Part shown: one piece after another, positions 36,586-44,906 of the stretch | How the letters are laid out: each line of letters begins with the position of its first letter | Numbering within the stretch: position 1 is the first letter of the stretch | NCBI RefSeq assembly: GCF_900177625.1 | Contig: NZ_FXAU01000006.1 | Span: 124,001 to 188,000, forward strand | Source: Sphingobacterium psychroaquaticum | GTDB lineage: Bacteria > Bacteroidota > Bacteroidia > Sphingobacteriales > Sphingobacteriaceae | DNA: 64,000 bases | Direction of reading: 5' to 3' | Notes under the pieces: generated by a model | The model's database searches: none | What the model was told of the DNA's origin: nothing | What the model saw: only the letters and a program-made list of their open reading frames with translations | Position numbers and translations under genes: made by a program

Positions 36586-37102
36586 CTGTCTTTCTTTCGT
36601 GTCTTAAAAAGGACGTTCGTTATATGAGTTGCTCCAAGGGGAGGGGAGTGTCTTTACTATAATTAAGAGCGCTCGCTTCGTATATCGATTGTTAGTTTTC
36701 CTATTGTCTAAGGTACGGAAAAAAGATGTACAAGGGGATGTTGTATAGGGATTTCTTTTGAACGGATTCGTGTGGAATTTGTTTTGTTTATTGTTTGTTT
36801 ATTTTAGCTATATTATCTATTTGATTTTTAGGTTTTAGTGTTTGTTTTGCTAAAATTGTTAAATGTGTTAAGGTGAGTTCTGAGCCCTCTAAGACTCTTT
36901 TGTATGGAGGCGGTTGTTTTTGGTTGCGCTTATTTGTTTTGCTAAAAAATATATATCTGTTTGTTTTGTTTATTTAAATGTATGTATTTTGTTATAGTAC
37001 AGTTGTTTAATTTTTGATTGATAAAATTTTAGCTTTTTTATATCGCATTGTTTTAGCTCGTTGCTCAAGGCTTTTTTTGCGGAGGTGGTTTTGTCGGTTA
37101 TA
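36586..37102. other. Gene-free AT-rich interval upstream of rnr
   Basis: No ORF, tRNA or stable hairpin was found. The DNA is strongly T-rich on the plus strand. TTTGTTTTGCTAAAA occurs twice (36841 and 36933), and GGAGGCGGTT-like text recurs near 36906 and 37082, which hints at an old, degraded duplication. It should contain the rnr promoter, which I could not place. Confidence 0.5.
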
Positions 37103-37142
37103 AAAAGAAAATGCAGTAAAGCTGGCGCTTCAGCCTGCATTT
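37103..37142 (-). terminator. Terminator of the Fur-family gene
   Basis: Outer stem AAATGCAG with CTGCATTT and inner stem AAGC with GCTT, directly after the stop codon, followed by TTCTTTTTAT on the minus strand. This is a compact intrinsic terminator. Confidence 0.7.
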
Positions 37143-37143
37143 C

Positions 37144-37590
37144 CTAGTCTTCTTTTTGGCAGTCAGCACATAGTCCGACCGCATTGATAGCAAGTGATTG
37201 CATGTTGAATTTTGCGGGCAGTTGGATCTTAGGAAGGCTAATCTCCTCCAAGCAATATACCGAGTTACATACCGAACAAATGAAGTGCACATGTTGGTCA
37301 TGGTGGTGGTTTTGACTACACCCTGGCGCACATGCAGCATAGGTTGCGGTACCATGCAAATCAAATATTTTATGTACAATTCCCTTCTCTTCGAAGCTGG
37401 CTAGGATACGATATAAGGTCACGCGATCAATCTCCTTACCCAATGTCTTCTCTAGATCTGGCTGTGAAATAGCTGCGTCTTTTTGCGTTATTTCTTCTAA
37501 AACACGCAATCTGTGAGGTGTTACTTTCAGCCCATTTTGCTTTAGCAATTGTGCGAAATCCTCTTGTTTAATTATTCTTTTTTCCATCAT
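37144..37590 (-). CDS. Fur family metalloregulator (Fur/Zur/PerR type)
   Basis: 148 aa from the ATG at 37588-37590 (MMEKRIIKQEDF); a longer frame adds seven residues of doubtful value. The Fur winged-helix domain is seen (LKQNGLKVTPHRLRVLEEIT, then EIDRVTLYRILASFEEKGIV), followed by a His-rich metal region (CSQNHHHDQHVHFICSVCN) and CXXC-type pairs in CSVC and CADC for structural zinc. It is a repressor sensing Fe, Zn or peroxide; the type cannot be told from sequence alone. A perfect TACCTTTG -7 box lies at 37593-37600, only 3 nt before the ATG, so the transcript may be almost leaderless. Confidence 0.88.
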   Translation of the reverse strand: MMEKRIIKQEDFAQLLKQNGLKVTPHRLRVLEEITQKDAAISQPDLEKTLGKEIDRVTLYRILASFEEKGIVHKIFDLHGTATYAACAPGCSQNHHHDQHVHFICSVCNSVYCLEEISLPKIQLPAKFNMQSLAINAVGLCADCQKED

Positions 37591-37592
37591 CA

Positions 37593-37600
37593 CAAAGGTA
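37593..37600 (-). promoter_or_regulatory. -7-like box next to the fur start codon
   Basis: TACCTTTG on the minus strand matches TAnnTTTG and ends 3 nt before the first ATG. With a normal spacing the transcript would start at or inside the start codons. The -33 region lacks a clear TTTG. Confidence 0.4.
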
Positions 37601-38079
37601 AAATTACACATTTTTTTGTCGATAATGAAACGCGTTCATTCGGATTGGGTGAGGATGGTTTGTTCGTAGGTTTTGGGCATTTCAAGTGGTAGGTTATGGC
37701 GGTTCTAGCAAGGACGCAGCTGAGGTTCTTTTGGTTCAAAATGTGCTCGGGAAATCGTTATGTTGACGAAAGCAATGCTGGTGTTGTTTATAAAAAACTA
37801 TAAAATATTTTGTGTGTTTTTCTTTTGAGATCGAGGAGTTGTAGTGCTTTGGATAGCTCTTGTACTCCCTTGTTTTGACATTTTCTTATGATGCGGTTCG
37901 GGGTTGTTTCTGGATGGATCGGCTCATGTTTTTTTACTTGTTTTACTGCACCCATTGCACGAATATCCGCTTGGGTATACCTGTTTTTACTCCTGTCAAA
38001 TAGTCCGGTTTCTGTGAGATTGTCTCGTCGCTGGGCTCCTTGTAATGACGTTTTTTAATGAAAATAAGTAGGGGATTTA

Positions 38080-38112
38080 GTTGGTCGTTGATTGTTTGTA
38101 GTTGGGGGGCTT
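38080..38112. repeat. Heptamer repeat array
   Basis: On the minus strand the units are AACTACA, AACAATC, AACGACC and AACTA, in phase. It belongs to the window-wide heptamer family. Confidence 0.7.
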
Positions 38113-38210
38113 AGTAGAAAATGGCTTTGTAGACACAAGATTTAACTGCGCTGAACCCTTCGGTGTTTGTGTCTTTTTAGTGGAGAATTCTTTTGTAAAT
38201 TAGTCTAATT

Positions 38211-38377
38211 ATTTTCTTTAGATCCCTCCTCGTACCTCGTTCGGAATGACGGCGAAGTGAGTAATTCTGTGAATAATTCTATAGCAAGCAAGTACAAAAT
38301 GGGCTCATTATGGTACTAATTTTAACACCTCTGAACACCTCTATTCGTCATGCCGACGGTAGGAGGTATCTTTAAAT
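38211..38377. repeat. MITE/REP-like element, tandem copy 1
   Basis: The left end TTTAGATCCCTCCTCG and right end AGGAGGTATCTTTAAA form imperfect terminal inverted repeats, as do GGAATGACG and CGTCATGCCG inside them. The core has TACAAAATGGGCTCATTATG. Copy 2 starts exactly 210 bp downstream. Confidence 0.75.
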
Positions 38378-38420
38378 CCTATAGGTAAATACCCTAAAAT
38401 AGGATTTACTACGTCTAAAT

Positions 38421-38582
38421 ATTTTCTTTAGATCCCTCCTCGTGCCTCGCTCAGGATGACGAGTGAGGGAGTAATTATGTGAATTATTGTATAGTGAGTA
38501 AGTACAAAATGGGGCTAATGATCGTACTAATTATAACATTTCTACCCCCCTCTAGCCGTCATGCCACAGAGAGAGGTACACC
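38421..38582. repeat. MITE/REP-like element, tandem copy 2
   Basis: It starts with the same ATTTTCTTTAGATCCCTCCT as copy 1 and shares the core TACAAAATGGGGCTAATGAT with changes. The right end CGTCATGCC is kept, then diverges. The two copies were probably generated by tandem duplication. Confidence 0.75.
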
Positions 38583-38598
38583 TTTTTACATACAAAAA

Positions 38599-38624
38599 AG
38601 ACTGCCTTTTTAAGAGGCAGTCTT
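38599..38624 (-). terminator. Terminator of the collagen-like/OmpA operon
   Basis: A 10-bp stem AAGACTGCCT with AGGCAGTCTT, 6-nt loop, followed by six T on the minus strand. It lies 20 nt past the OmpA-family stop codon. Confidence 0.92.
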
Positions 38625-38644
38625 CTTCAGATCTACACTACGCC

Positions 38645-39850
38645 TTACGGTAATTTATTCCAATACTCCATGTTTTTAATATACTCAATGGTTACCTTAC
38701 GGTCGCCTTCACGCGCTGTTGCGGTTTCCGTTGGAGGTAAGCTAGCGGCATTCTTGCCGACGCCTCTGCTCTTCAACATGCTTGCCGAAACCCCTCGTGC
38801 AATAAGTGCAGACTTGACTGCGGCGGCTCGATCTTGTGAGAGCGTCTGGTTGTAATCAACAGCTCCGCGGCTATCTGTAAACCCGGTAATTAAGAACTTG
38901 TAGTTCGGCATTTTCTTTAAGATAACAGCGGCATCGTCCAGTACTTTGTTGGACTCTTGTGTGATGGTGCTCTTATCGAAATCAAAGTTGATATTCGAGA
39001 ATAACAAGAATAATGGATCACTCTCTGTGCCTATGAGTTTTTCTACAATAACCTCTTTGACGATCTCTACAGGCACTTCCTTGGTTACGATTTTTTCTAC
39101 GTAACGGATCTCTGGAGCTCCCGGATCAACTGACCGTGTGCTCGCTTTGCTGCTACCGAAGCGCAGCATAATACGTGCTGTGGCATGCGGAAAATTGAGG
39201 CGTTTACTGCTGAATGTGGTCAGATACTCGCCCTGAACCCCAAATCCGACGCGGTCGTTGAACCAGCTATTTACCCCGAAACCAAAGGCCATCGGGAAGA
39301 AGTTCTTTTTGGTTTCCGTGTTCTTATTGAATTGGTCGCTATGCTGCCATTCCAAGAAGTTACCTTCAAAATTCTCCAGCTGATTTTGGCGGATAATATA
39401 GAAGTCCTTATGGTAGTAGTTGACCCCTACGCGGAAGTAAGGTTCCACATATTTACGTTTAAATAGTGGTGTCAACCGAAACTGTATTCCCGGGCCAACC
39501 ATGGCGAACATTTTGTTTTTCTCCTTGCCGATATCGTTCTCATCAAAGGTCTTTACGGCCCCCAAGGTTCCTTGGAGGTCAATGTAAAACCAAGGATTCA
39601 GCTCGCGGGCAAGGTATATATTGCCGCCAAACATCATATCCCGCAACTTCAGTTTATAGCGGTCGCCCTCTGCGGAAGAGGCGTAGTTCTGAAAATTAAT
39701 TCGGCTAAGGAATTGGAAATCTACACCAAGACCAATCTCAGTCGATTTTTTGTATTCCTGCCTGCTGCCCGTGTCAAATGTCCCGGTCTGCGCTTGCGCG
39801 GAGACATAAGAAAAGAGCGATATAGCGTATAATATGGTTATCTTTTTCAT
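38645..39850 (-). CDS. OmpA-family outer-membrane protein
   Basis: 401 aa: signal peptide (MKKITILYAISLFSYVSAQA), a beta-barrel-like N-terminal part (about 25-245; FYIDLQGTLGAVKTF, YFRVGVNYYHKDFYI), a Val/Glu linker (EKIVTKEVPVEIVKEVIVEK) and a C-terminal OmpA peptidoglycan-binding domain. That domain includes NINFDFDKSTITQESNKVLD, FLITGFTDSRGAVDYN, then LSQDRAAAVKSALIARGV. It should anchor the outer membrane to peptidoglycan. It is the second gene of an operon, 6 nt after the collagen-like lipoprotein gene, so a joint surface structure is likely (inference). Confidence 0.92.
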   Translation of the reverse strand: MKKITILYAISLFSYVSAQAQTGTFDTGSRQEYKKSTEIGLGVDFQFLSRINFQNYASSAEGDRYKLKLRDMMFGGNIYLARELNPWFYIDLQGTLGAVKTFDENDIGKEKNKMFAMVGPGIQFRLTPLFKRKYVEPYFRVGVNYYHKDFYIIRQNQLENFEGNFLEWQHSDQFNKNTETKKNFFPMAFGFGVNSWFNDRVGFGVQGEYLTTFSSKRLNFPHATARIMLRFGSSKASTRSVDPGAPEIRYVEKIVTKEVPVEIVKEVIVEKLIGTESDPLFLLFSNINFDFDKSTITQESNKVLDDAAVILKKMPNYKFLITGFTDSRGAVDYNQTLSQDRAAAVKSALIARGVSASMLKSRGVGKNAASLPPTETATAREGDRKVTIEYIKNMEYWNKLP

Positions 39851-39856
39851 CGTCTT

Positions 39857-41869
39857 TTACAGTTGTTTTGGTCTTTCTATGTCTATCTTTGCGAAGCTCA
39901 ATTTTTTGCTTTTGCTGACAAACTGTATGGTGGTTGTGTATCTACCATGCTCAGATGCATTTCCCGGAGGAGATACTTTTATATAGTTATCCGCCCCATA
40001 TAAATTAAGAACCTCGGGTGGCACGTCATCGGCTTTTACGGCCTGAATTTGATAGGACAAATTGACTCCCCCCAAAACAACAATGTCTTGTACATTTTCT
40101 ACGTGTATAGGTATGTACATATCTTGTGTAATACCTGGGTCATACAACGCCGTAATATAGTCTGGTCGGGTGACCTCATAGCTTCCAACAACTATTCCTG
40201 GGAAGCTCGGATGTCCGACAGTACCATTTCCTACCGCAGGAGGCATTCCTGGAAATTTAAGTACAAACACAGCCTCTTCTCCAAATTCAAAGACCGCAGG
40301 ACGTGCTGGGACATTGAGCAGGTAATTGGTCGATTCTAATTTGTTGTTTGCTTTAGCAGATGCTAGAAAGGCTATATCTTTTTCAACGTCATTTTCCAGC
40401 AATATTGAAATTTTACCATCAGAACCAGCTTTGTATGTTCGTTTCATGCCTTTATAAGTTACGTATACTTCAGCCTCGGGATCCGTAATAAATTCGAAGA
40501 TCTCTTTGGTGTTATCATTCGGGTCGATAGAATTTTTAACAAAGGCTAATGGTGTGATGTCTAATACAGCACCTGGTGCAGATTCTCCTGAAAGGTAGTT
40601 CCAAAAATCTTCTAACGAAGTGTCGGTTTGAGGCCATGGATTATTGTTTTTATCAAAGATATTCCCAGTCATAACTTCTTCCACCCACATTGAAAAGGCA
40701 CTCTCGCCATTCTGGCCGGCAGGTCCCGTAGGTCCTGCTGAACCGGTATCTCCTTTTGCTCCACGTGCTGGTTCGCCTGTATCTTCACCATCTATTTCCC
40801 AATTTCCGGCTGCATTTATTTTTATTTTAGAACCATCAGCACCATTGCTACCATTAGCTCCTTTAGATGGATTCCCTGTATCTACCCCATCAATCTCCCA
40901 ATTTCCTGTTGTAGTGCTTATGGTTATAACCGATCCTGGTTTACCCGCTGGCCCCGGAGCTCCATTTAAACCTTCTGCCTTTACACCCGTATCGACTCCG
41001 TCAATTACCCAGTTGCCGATGGAGTTAATCGTAATAACAGATCCGTTCTTACCGTCAACGCCGTCTTTGCCTTTGGTCGGTACGCCCGTATCGACGCCAT
41101 CAATATGCCAGTTGCCATTGCCGCCAATCGTGACTTTAGAACCATCTTTCCCGGTGGATGGTTTACCGCTATCTGCACCATCAATAAACCAATTGCCGTT
41201 TCCACCAATAGTAATCACGGTACCAGGTTTACCCGCAGGTCCTGCTGGTCCCGGATCTCCTTTTGATGGTCTTCCTGTATCTTTGCCATCGATAAACCAA
41301 TTACCATTTGAGCCAATCGTGATTACCGTACCATCTTTTCCATCTTTCCCTTTTGCTGAAATGCCACTATCTTTTCCATCGATTACCCAGTTGCCATTCG
41401 TGCCAATTGTTACTACGGTGCCATCTTTTCCTTTAGCGGGTATGCCGGTATCTTTATCACCAATTTGCCAGTTTCCTTTATCGTTCACGTGTGGGGTTAA
41501 GCCCGCATCTCCCTTAGCACCCGTCATAAATTTATAGAAATCAGCCTGTGTGTTTTTACCCGCAGGCCATTTTGAACCTGGATTGTGGGGATCATCGACA
41601 GCCCCGCTGGCAATATAATCTTTCCAGATATCGTATGAACTCTTTCCATCATCTCCCTTATCTCCTTTTTCGCCTTTTAGAAACTTAAAGAAGTTTGGTA
41701 AATCGGTTCCTTGGGACCATTGTATCTGTCCGCCTTCAACGGCCTTTACCCACTCTTTGTATGCACTCATCCCCGCTGGTCCTGGTGGGGCAAGGATGTC
41801 GAGGTCATTACATGATGTAAGATGCAGTAACGTTATAAACAAGACTGCAGTGTAAATTATTTTCTTCAT
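39857..41869 (-). CDS. Collagen-like repeat surface lipoprotein
   Basis: 670 aa. It has a lipoprotein signal (lipobox LHLTSC, Cys20) followed by NDLD, acidic residues that often mark surface export in Bacteroidota. Residues about 30-440 have short Gly-X-Y runs (GEKGDKGDDGK, GPAGPAGKPG) and eight copies of GNW-x-I-D/G-x-x-D-T/S-G with about 26-36 residues between them. Three copies of a second motif, Ser-[AS]-[FY] plus a Trp, a later Trp and an FYKFMTG-like end, lie before and after that block. The C-terminal ~230 residues are beta-rich with no recognised domain. It is probably a trimeric surface fibre or adhesin; the ligand is unknown. Confidence 0.85.
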   Translation of the reverse strand: MKKIIYTAVLFITLLHLTSCNDLDILAPPGPAGMSAYKEWVKAVEGGQIQWSQGTDLPNFFKFLKGEKGDKGDDGKSSYDIWKDYIASGAVDDPHNPGSKWPAGKNTQADFYKFMTGAKGDAGLTPHVNDKGNWQIGDKDTGIPAKGKDGTVVTIGTNGNWVIDGKDSGISAKGKDGKDGTVITIGSNGNWFIDGKDTGRPSKGDPGPAGPAGKPGTVITIGGNGNWFIDGADSGKPSTGKDGSKVTIGGNGNWHIDGVDTGVPTKGKDGVDGKNGSVITINSIGNWVIDGVDTGVKAEGLNGAPGPAGKPGSVITISTTTGNWEIDGVDTGNPSKGANGSNGADGSKIKINAAGNWEIDGEDTGEPARGAKGDTGSAGPTGPAGQNGESAFSMWVEEVMTGNIFDKNNNPWPQTDTSLEDFWNYLSGESAPGAVLDITPLAFVKNSIDPNDNTKEIFEFITDPEAEVYVTYKGMKRTYKAGSDGKISILLENDVEKDIAFLASAKANNKLESTNYLLNVPARPAVFEFGEEAVFVLKFPGMPPAVGNGTVGHPSFPGIVVGSYEVTRPDYITALYDPGITQDMYIPIHVENVQDIVVLGGVNLSYQIQAVKADDVPPEVLNLYGADNYIKVSPPGNASEHGRYTTTIQFVSKSKKLSFAKIDIERPKQL

Positions 41870-41955
41870 AAGAGTTTTATTTTTATCGTTTACAACAAAA
41901 TAATTTCTTTATTGTTTGTTTTGTTTAAAGTGGAGAAAAATTAAAGGGGAAGGGA

Positions 41956-42002
41956 GTTTGTGGTTGCTTGTAGTTCGTGGTTGGTTGTTAGCAGTTTGTA
42001 GA
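41956..42002. repeat. Heptamer repeat array (degenerate)
   Basis: On the minus strand the units read AACTGCT, AACAACC, AACCACG, AACTACA and AGCAACC. This is a degenerate member of the heptamer family. Confidence 0.6.
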
Positions 42003-42090
42003 AAGTACTTCCTACTCTATATTCTTTATGTCGCTGCCTTACGGAAACTAGGCTGTTATGCTAAGGTTGATGTATCGGATCGATACCCTT

Positions 42091-42153
42091 ATGTACGGGT
42101 TTAGTACCTCTCCTGTAGGACTCCAGTACCTATGTCCTACTAAGCCCGTACAT
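42091..42153. repeat. Large inverted repeat with inner hairpin
   Basis: Arms ATGTACGGGTTTAGTA (42091-42106) and TACTAAGCCCGTACAT (42138-42153) pair over 16 bp with one G-T. An inner palindrome TCCTGTAGGA sits at 42111-42120. A further CCGTACATG follows at 42168-42176. It has no T-run of a terminator type. Confidence 0.65.
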
Positions 42154-42331
42154 GCGTAGTAGGATAACCGTACATGAATGGTAGCGGAAGCGGGGCCCCT
42201 CTAAAGATGAATTGGAGATTCCGTGAATGTGCTTTGGAGATTCGGGAGACGGTTCATTGGGGGAATCATCTCACTGGATGTTACCGGTTGGACGGATTTT
42301 TCAAAGTGGTTTGATAGGGGATAGAAACAAA

Positions 42332-42362
42332 AAAGCCTTTGAGTTTATTGCTCAAAGGCTTT
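42332..42362 (-). terminator. Terminator of fsa
   Basis: A 12-bp stem (AAAGCCTTTGAG with its complement), 7-nt loop, then a T-run on the minus strand. It is 22 nt past the stop codon of the transaldolase-like gene. Confidence 0.9.
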
Positions 42363-42383
42363 ATATGTTATGAGGTAAGTTGA

Positions 42384-43043
42384 TTATTTACCTGCTGCTT
42401 TTGCGTGATCAGCTAAGAATTGAGCAAGACCGCTATCCGTCAATGGGTGCTTTAACAAGGCAGTAATCACAGATAAAGGACCAGTCATCACATCTGCACC
42501 AATTTTAGCACATCCTAAAAGGTGAGCACTGTGGCGCACGGAAGCCGCTAAAATTTGTGTTTGGAAACCATAGTTATCATAGATAAGACGGATTTCTTCA
42601 ATCAAGCCTAAGCCGTCAACTGAGATATCATCTAAACGACCTACAAAAGGAGAAACGTAAGTTGCACCTGCTTTTGCAGCCAATAACGCTTGTCCAGAAG
42701 AGAATACTAAAGTACAGTTGGTTTTGATACCTTTACTGCTGAAATATTTGATGGCTTTAACACCGTCTTTGATCATCGGGATTTTTACAACAATCTTTGG
42801 ATTCAAAGCAGCTAATGCTTCACCTTCTTTGATCATATTTTCGTAGTCTGTTGCAATAACCTCAGCACTTACATCTCCATCAACGATATCACAGATAGCT
42901 CTGTAGTGGTTAAGTACATTCTCTTCACCGCTAATGCCTTCTTTAGCCATTAAACTTGGGTTGGTTGTTACGCCATCCAATACGCCTAAATCTTGTGCTT
43001 CTTTGATTTGAGCTAAGTTTGCTGTATCAATAAAAAATTTCAT
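42384..43043 (-). CDS. fsa: Fructose-6-phosphate aldolase / transaldolase-like protein
   Basis: 219 aa, the short transaldolase class (MipB/FSA). Motifs are [29 protein letters not shown], the Schiff-base Lys87 in [41 protein letters not shown] and [14 protein letters not shown]. Proteins of this size act either as fructose-6-phosphate aldolase or as transaldolase of the pentose phosphate pathway; sequence cannot settle which. It is a single gene with its own terminator. Confidence 0.9.
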   Translation of the reverse strand: MKFFIDTANLAQIKEAQDLGVLDGVTTNPSLMAKEGISGEENVLNHYRAICDIVDGDVSAEVIATDYENMIKEGEALAALNPKIVVKIPMIKDGVKAIKYFSSKGIKTNCTLVFSSGQALLAAKAGATYVSPFVGRLDDISVDGLGLIEEIRLIYDNYGFQTQILAASVRHSAHLLGCAKIGADVMTGPLSVITALLKHPLTDSGLAQFLADHAKAAGK

Positions 43044-43167
43044 TTTGATTGTTGATTTATAGTAATTTAAAAGATTTTAATATCGTGTTTTTCAATTTAT
43101 GGTACAAAAATAGCTATATTATTTTCAATTCTTGTATAAGTTTGTTCAAAACATTACGAAGCTCCAT

Positions 43168-44388
43168 ATGGATATATTTCGCTCCCTCTCTTACCGGAAC
43201 TACAAGCTGAATTTTATTGGTCAAGCGATCTCGCTTTTAGGTACGTGGATGCAGCGTGTAGCTATCAGCTGGCTGGTTTATGAGATGACGGGCTCTATAT
43301 TTTGGCTTGGTTTCGTGCAGTTTATCTCGCTTTTGCCTTCTCTTGTATTATCTCCTTTTGTGGGATCTTTTGTAGATAAACATAAAAAATATCGGTTGGT
43401 CTTTGTAACGCAGATTGCGTTGATGATCCAAGCCGGCGTATTGACGCTCGTTGTAGGGATGGGCTGGGAGACGGTCTTGATTCTCTCTGTATTGGGATTT
43501 ATTCAGGGGGTAATCAATGCATTTGATGTCTTAGGTAGGCAATCTTTGTTGGTTAGTTTAGTGGATAATAAAAGAGATCTGCCTAATGCCATAGCACTTA
43601 ACTCGTCTGTATTTAATGCGGCACGGATGGTCGGGCCAGCAATTGGCGGAGTGTTACTGACGAATTACGGCGAATTTGTCTGTTTTGGCATAAACTTTCT
43701 AAGTTTTATACCGGTTATTATTTGTTTGATGCTCATGAATGTCGTCGAAGAGGAGATTAAATTAACGAAGGAAAGTAATTTGGAGGGACTGGTGGATGGA
43801 TTTAATTACTTGAAACGATCGCCCCACCTCGCGTCATTGATTATTGTGTTGGCCTTTTCTAGCTTACTTGTCATTCCCTATACTTCGTTGTTACCCGCTG
43901 TTGCCAAAGATTTGTTTAATGGAAATGAGGCGACTTTCTCGTGGTTTGAGAGTGCGGCTGGTTTGGGCGCAATGATTGGTGCAATCAATATGGCACGTTT
44001 ACGTACAGGACAAAATTTACGTTATCGTGTCTTGTTCTCCGCGCTATTAATGGGGCTGTCTCTCTTGTTGTTGGCGTATGCACATTTTTTACCGACAGCC
44101 TTGCTTTTTACGGCGATGGTATCTTTTGCTATGATGATGCAGAACTCATCTATTAATACCTATTTACAAACGCATGCTATGCCACACTACCGAGCCCGTG
44201 TCATCAGCTATTATGTAATGGCGTTTCAAGGCGTAGCGCCTTTGGGGACGTTGTTGGTTGGTGCCGTTGCGGAGTATACAGGTATTAAAACCACCTTATA
44301 CATTATGGGTGGGGCAGGAGTGGCGATTGCTATTTTCTTTTACGGCTATCTTCGTCAACATATTCACCGACCTTTATTCAAGTTTTAG
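43168..44388 (+). CDS. MFS transporter (EntS-like, PF05977 type)
   Basis: 406 aa from the ATG at 43168; the frame opens with a TTG 36 nt earlier, which is less plausible. About 12 membrane helices. The typical MFS_3 start is seen (FRSLSYRNYKLNFIGQAISL, then GTWMQRVAISWLVYEMTGS), with the loop-2/3 motif FVGSFVDKHKKYRLVF and the RARVISYYVMAFQGVAPLGT motif of the second half. This subfamily includes enterobactin exporter EntS and drug exporters. The substrate is unknown. Its 3' end overlaps the convergent retropepsin-like gene by 15 nt. Confidence 0.9.
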   Translation: MDIFRSLSYRNYKLNFIGQAISLLGTWMQRVAISWLVYEMTGSIFWLGFVQFISLLPSLVLSPFVGSFVDKHKKYRLVFVTQIALMIQAGVLTLVVGMGWETVLILSVLGFIQGVINAFDVLGRQSLLVSLVDNKRDLPNAIALNSSVFNAARMVGPAIGGVLLTNYGEFVCFGINFLSFIPVIICLMLMNVVEEEIKLTKESNLEGLVDGFNYLKRSPHLASLIIVLAFSSLLVIPYTSLLPAVAKDLFNGNEATFSWFESAAGLGAMIGAINMARLRTGQNLRYRVLFSALLMGLSLLLLAYAHFLPTALLFTAMVSFAMMMQNSSINTYLQTHAMPHYRARVISYYVMAFQGVAPLGTLLVGAVAEYTGIKTTLYIMGGAGVAIAIFFYGYLRQHIHRPLFKF

Positions 44389-44817
44389 ACCACGCTGATT
44401 TAAAGTGAGCGTGAGCTCCTTGTAATTAATCTTTGCTGCAAAACGACGGAGAATATCTCCACCCAGAATGCCTATCACTGGAGGGAATTCCATTTGTTCG
44501 TACGCATAGTTGATGGCACTTAAGTCGAGTATGGCCGCATTGAACTTCTTAGTCTGCCAATGCATTATCCGCAATTCCGGAATAATAATACTATAACTTT
44601 GCATGCTGTTTGTACCTAAACCGGTGGATAGAATATCGGTGTGCAACATTTCTTCTTCCTGTATGCCGATGTTAAGAAGCATGGTTTTGTCGAGCACAGT
44701 TTTGGAAGCTCCGGTATCGACTACCATCTTATGTACTTGTCCAAATAGTTCGACGCGGACCAAGATATGGTAGCCATCACCTTGTAGATTTAGTATTTCT
44801 AATGGTATTTTTTGCAT
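44374..44817 (-). CDS. Retropepsin-like aspartic protease (147 aa)
   Basis: 147 aa without signal peptide. It has one pepsin-like half-domain with catalytic motif MVVDTGASKTVLD (Asp34) and a C-terminal ILGGDILRRFAAKINY, the GGD/GxD-loop element of retropepsins. A single-domain enzyme of this size needs to dimerise for activity. The substrate is unknown. It is convergent with the MFS gene and shares 15 nt with it. It is not close in sequence to the two-DTG protease at 12210. Confidence 0.85.
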   Translation of the reverse strand: MQKIPLEILNLQGDGYHILVRVELFGQVHKMVVDTGASKTVLDKTMLLNIGIQEEEMLHTDILSTGLGTNSMQSYSIIIPELRIMHWQTKKFNAAILDLSAINYAYEQMEFPPVIGILGGDILRRFAAKINYKELTLTLNQRGLKLE

Positions 44818-44906
44818 GTTTTTTTTAAAAATTCTTCAAGAAACTGAGTTTGTTTCCGCTTTTTCGCTGTTGGTTCTTAACGCCTTTAACCTCGCCGGAA
44901 TACGGG

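Larger units (their letters stand above)
37612..38582. other. About 1 kb of gene-free DNA with nested repeats
   Basis: No ORF is supported in any frame. The interval holds a half REP-like element near 38010-38055 (a GTCTCGTCGCTGGGCTCCTT segment ending in AATGACG), a heptamer array (38080-38112) and two tandem inverted-repeat elements (38211-38377 and 38421-38582). It is the densest repeat region of the window. Confidence 0.75.
41870..42330. other. Gene-free interval with repeat array and structured inverted repeat
   Basis: No ORF is supported. It contains the upstream region of the collagen-like gene, a heptamer array (41956-42002), the direct-hairpin GTATCG-GAT-CGATAC at 42072-42086 and the large inverted repeat 42091-42153. 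Confidence 0.65.

Noticed and set aside
36586..37102. Small gene or RNA in the gap between fur and rnr
   Set aside because: No ORF longer than about 30 codons with a plausible start, and no stable stem except the terminator at 37103.
40644..41537. 297-codon plus-strand ORF rich in Pro and Ser
   Set aside because: It lies fully antisense to the collagen-like gene, and its low-complexity Pro/Ser text is the mirror of the Gly-rich repeats.
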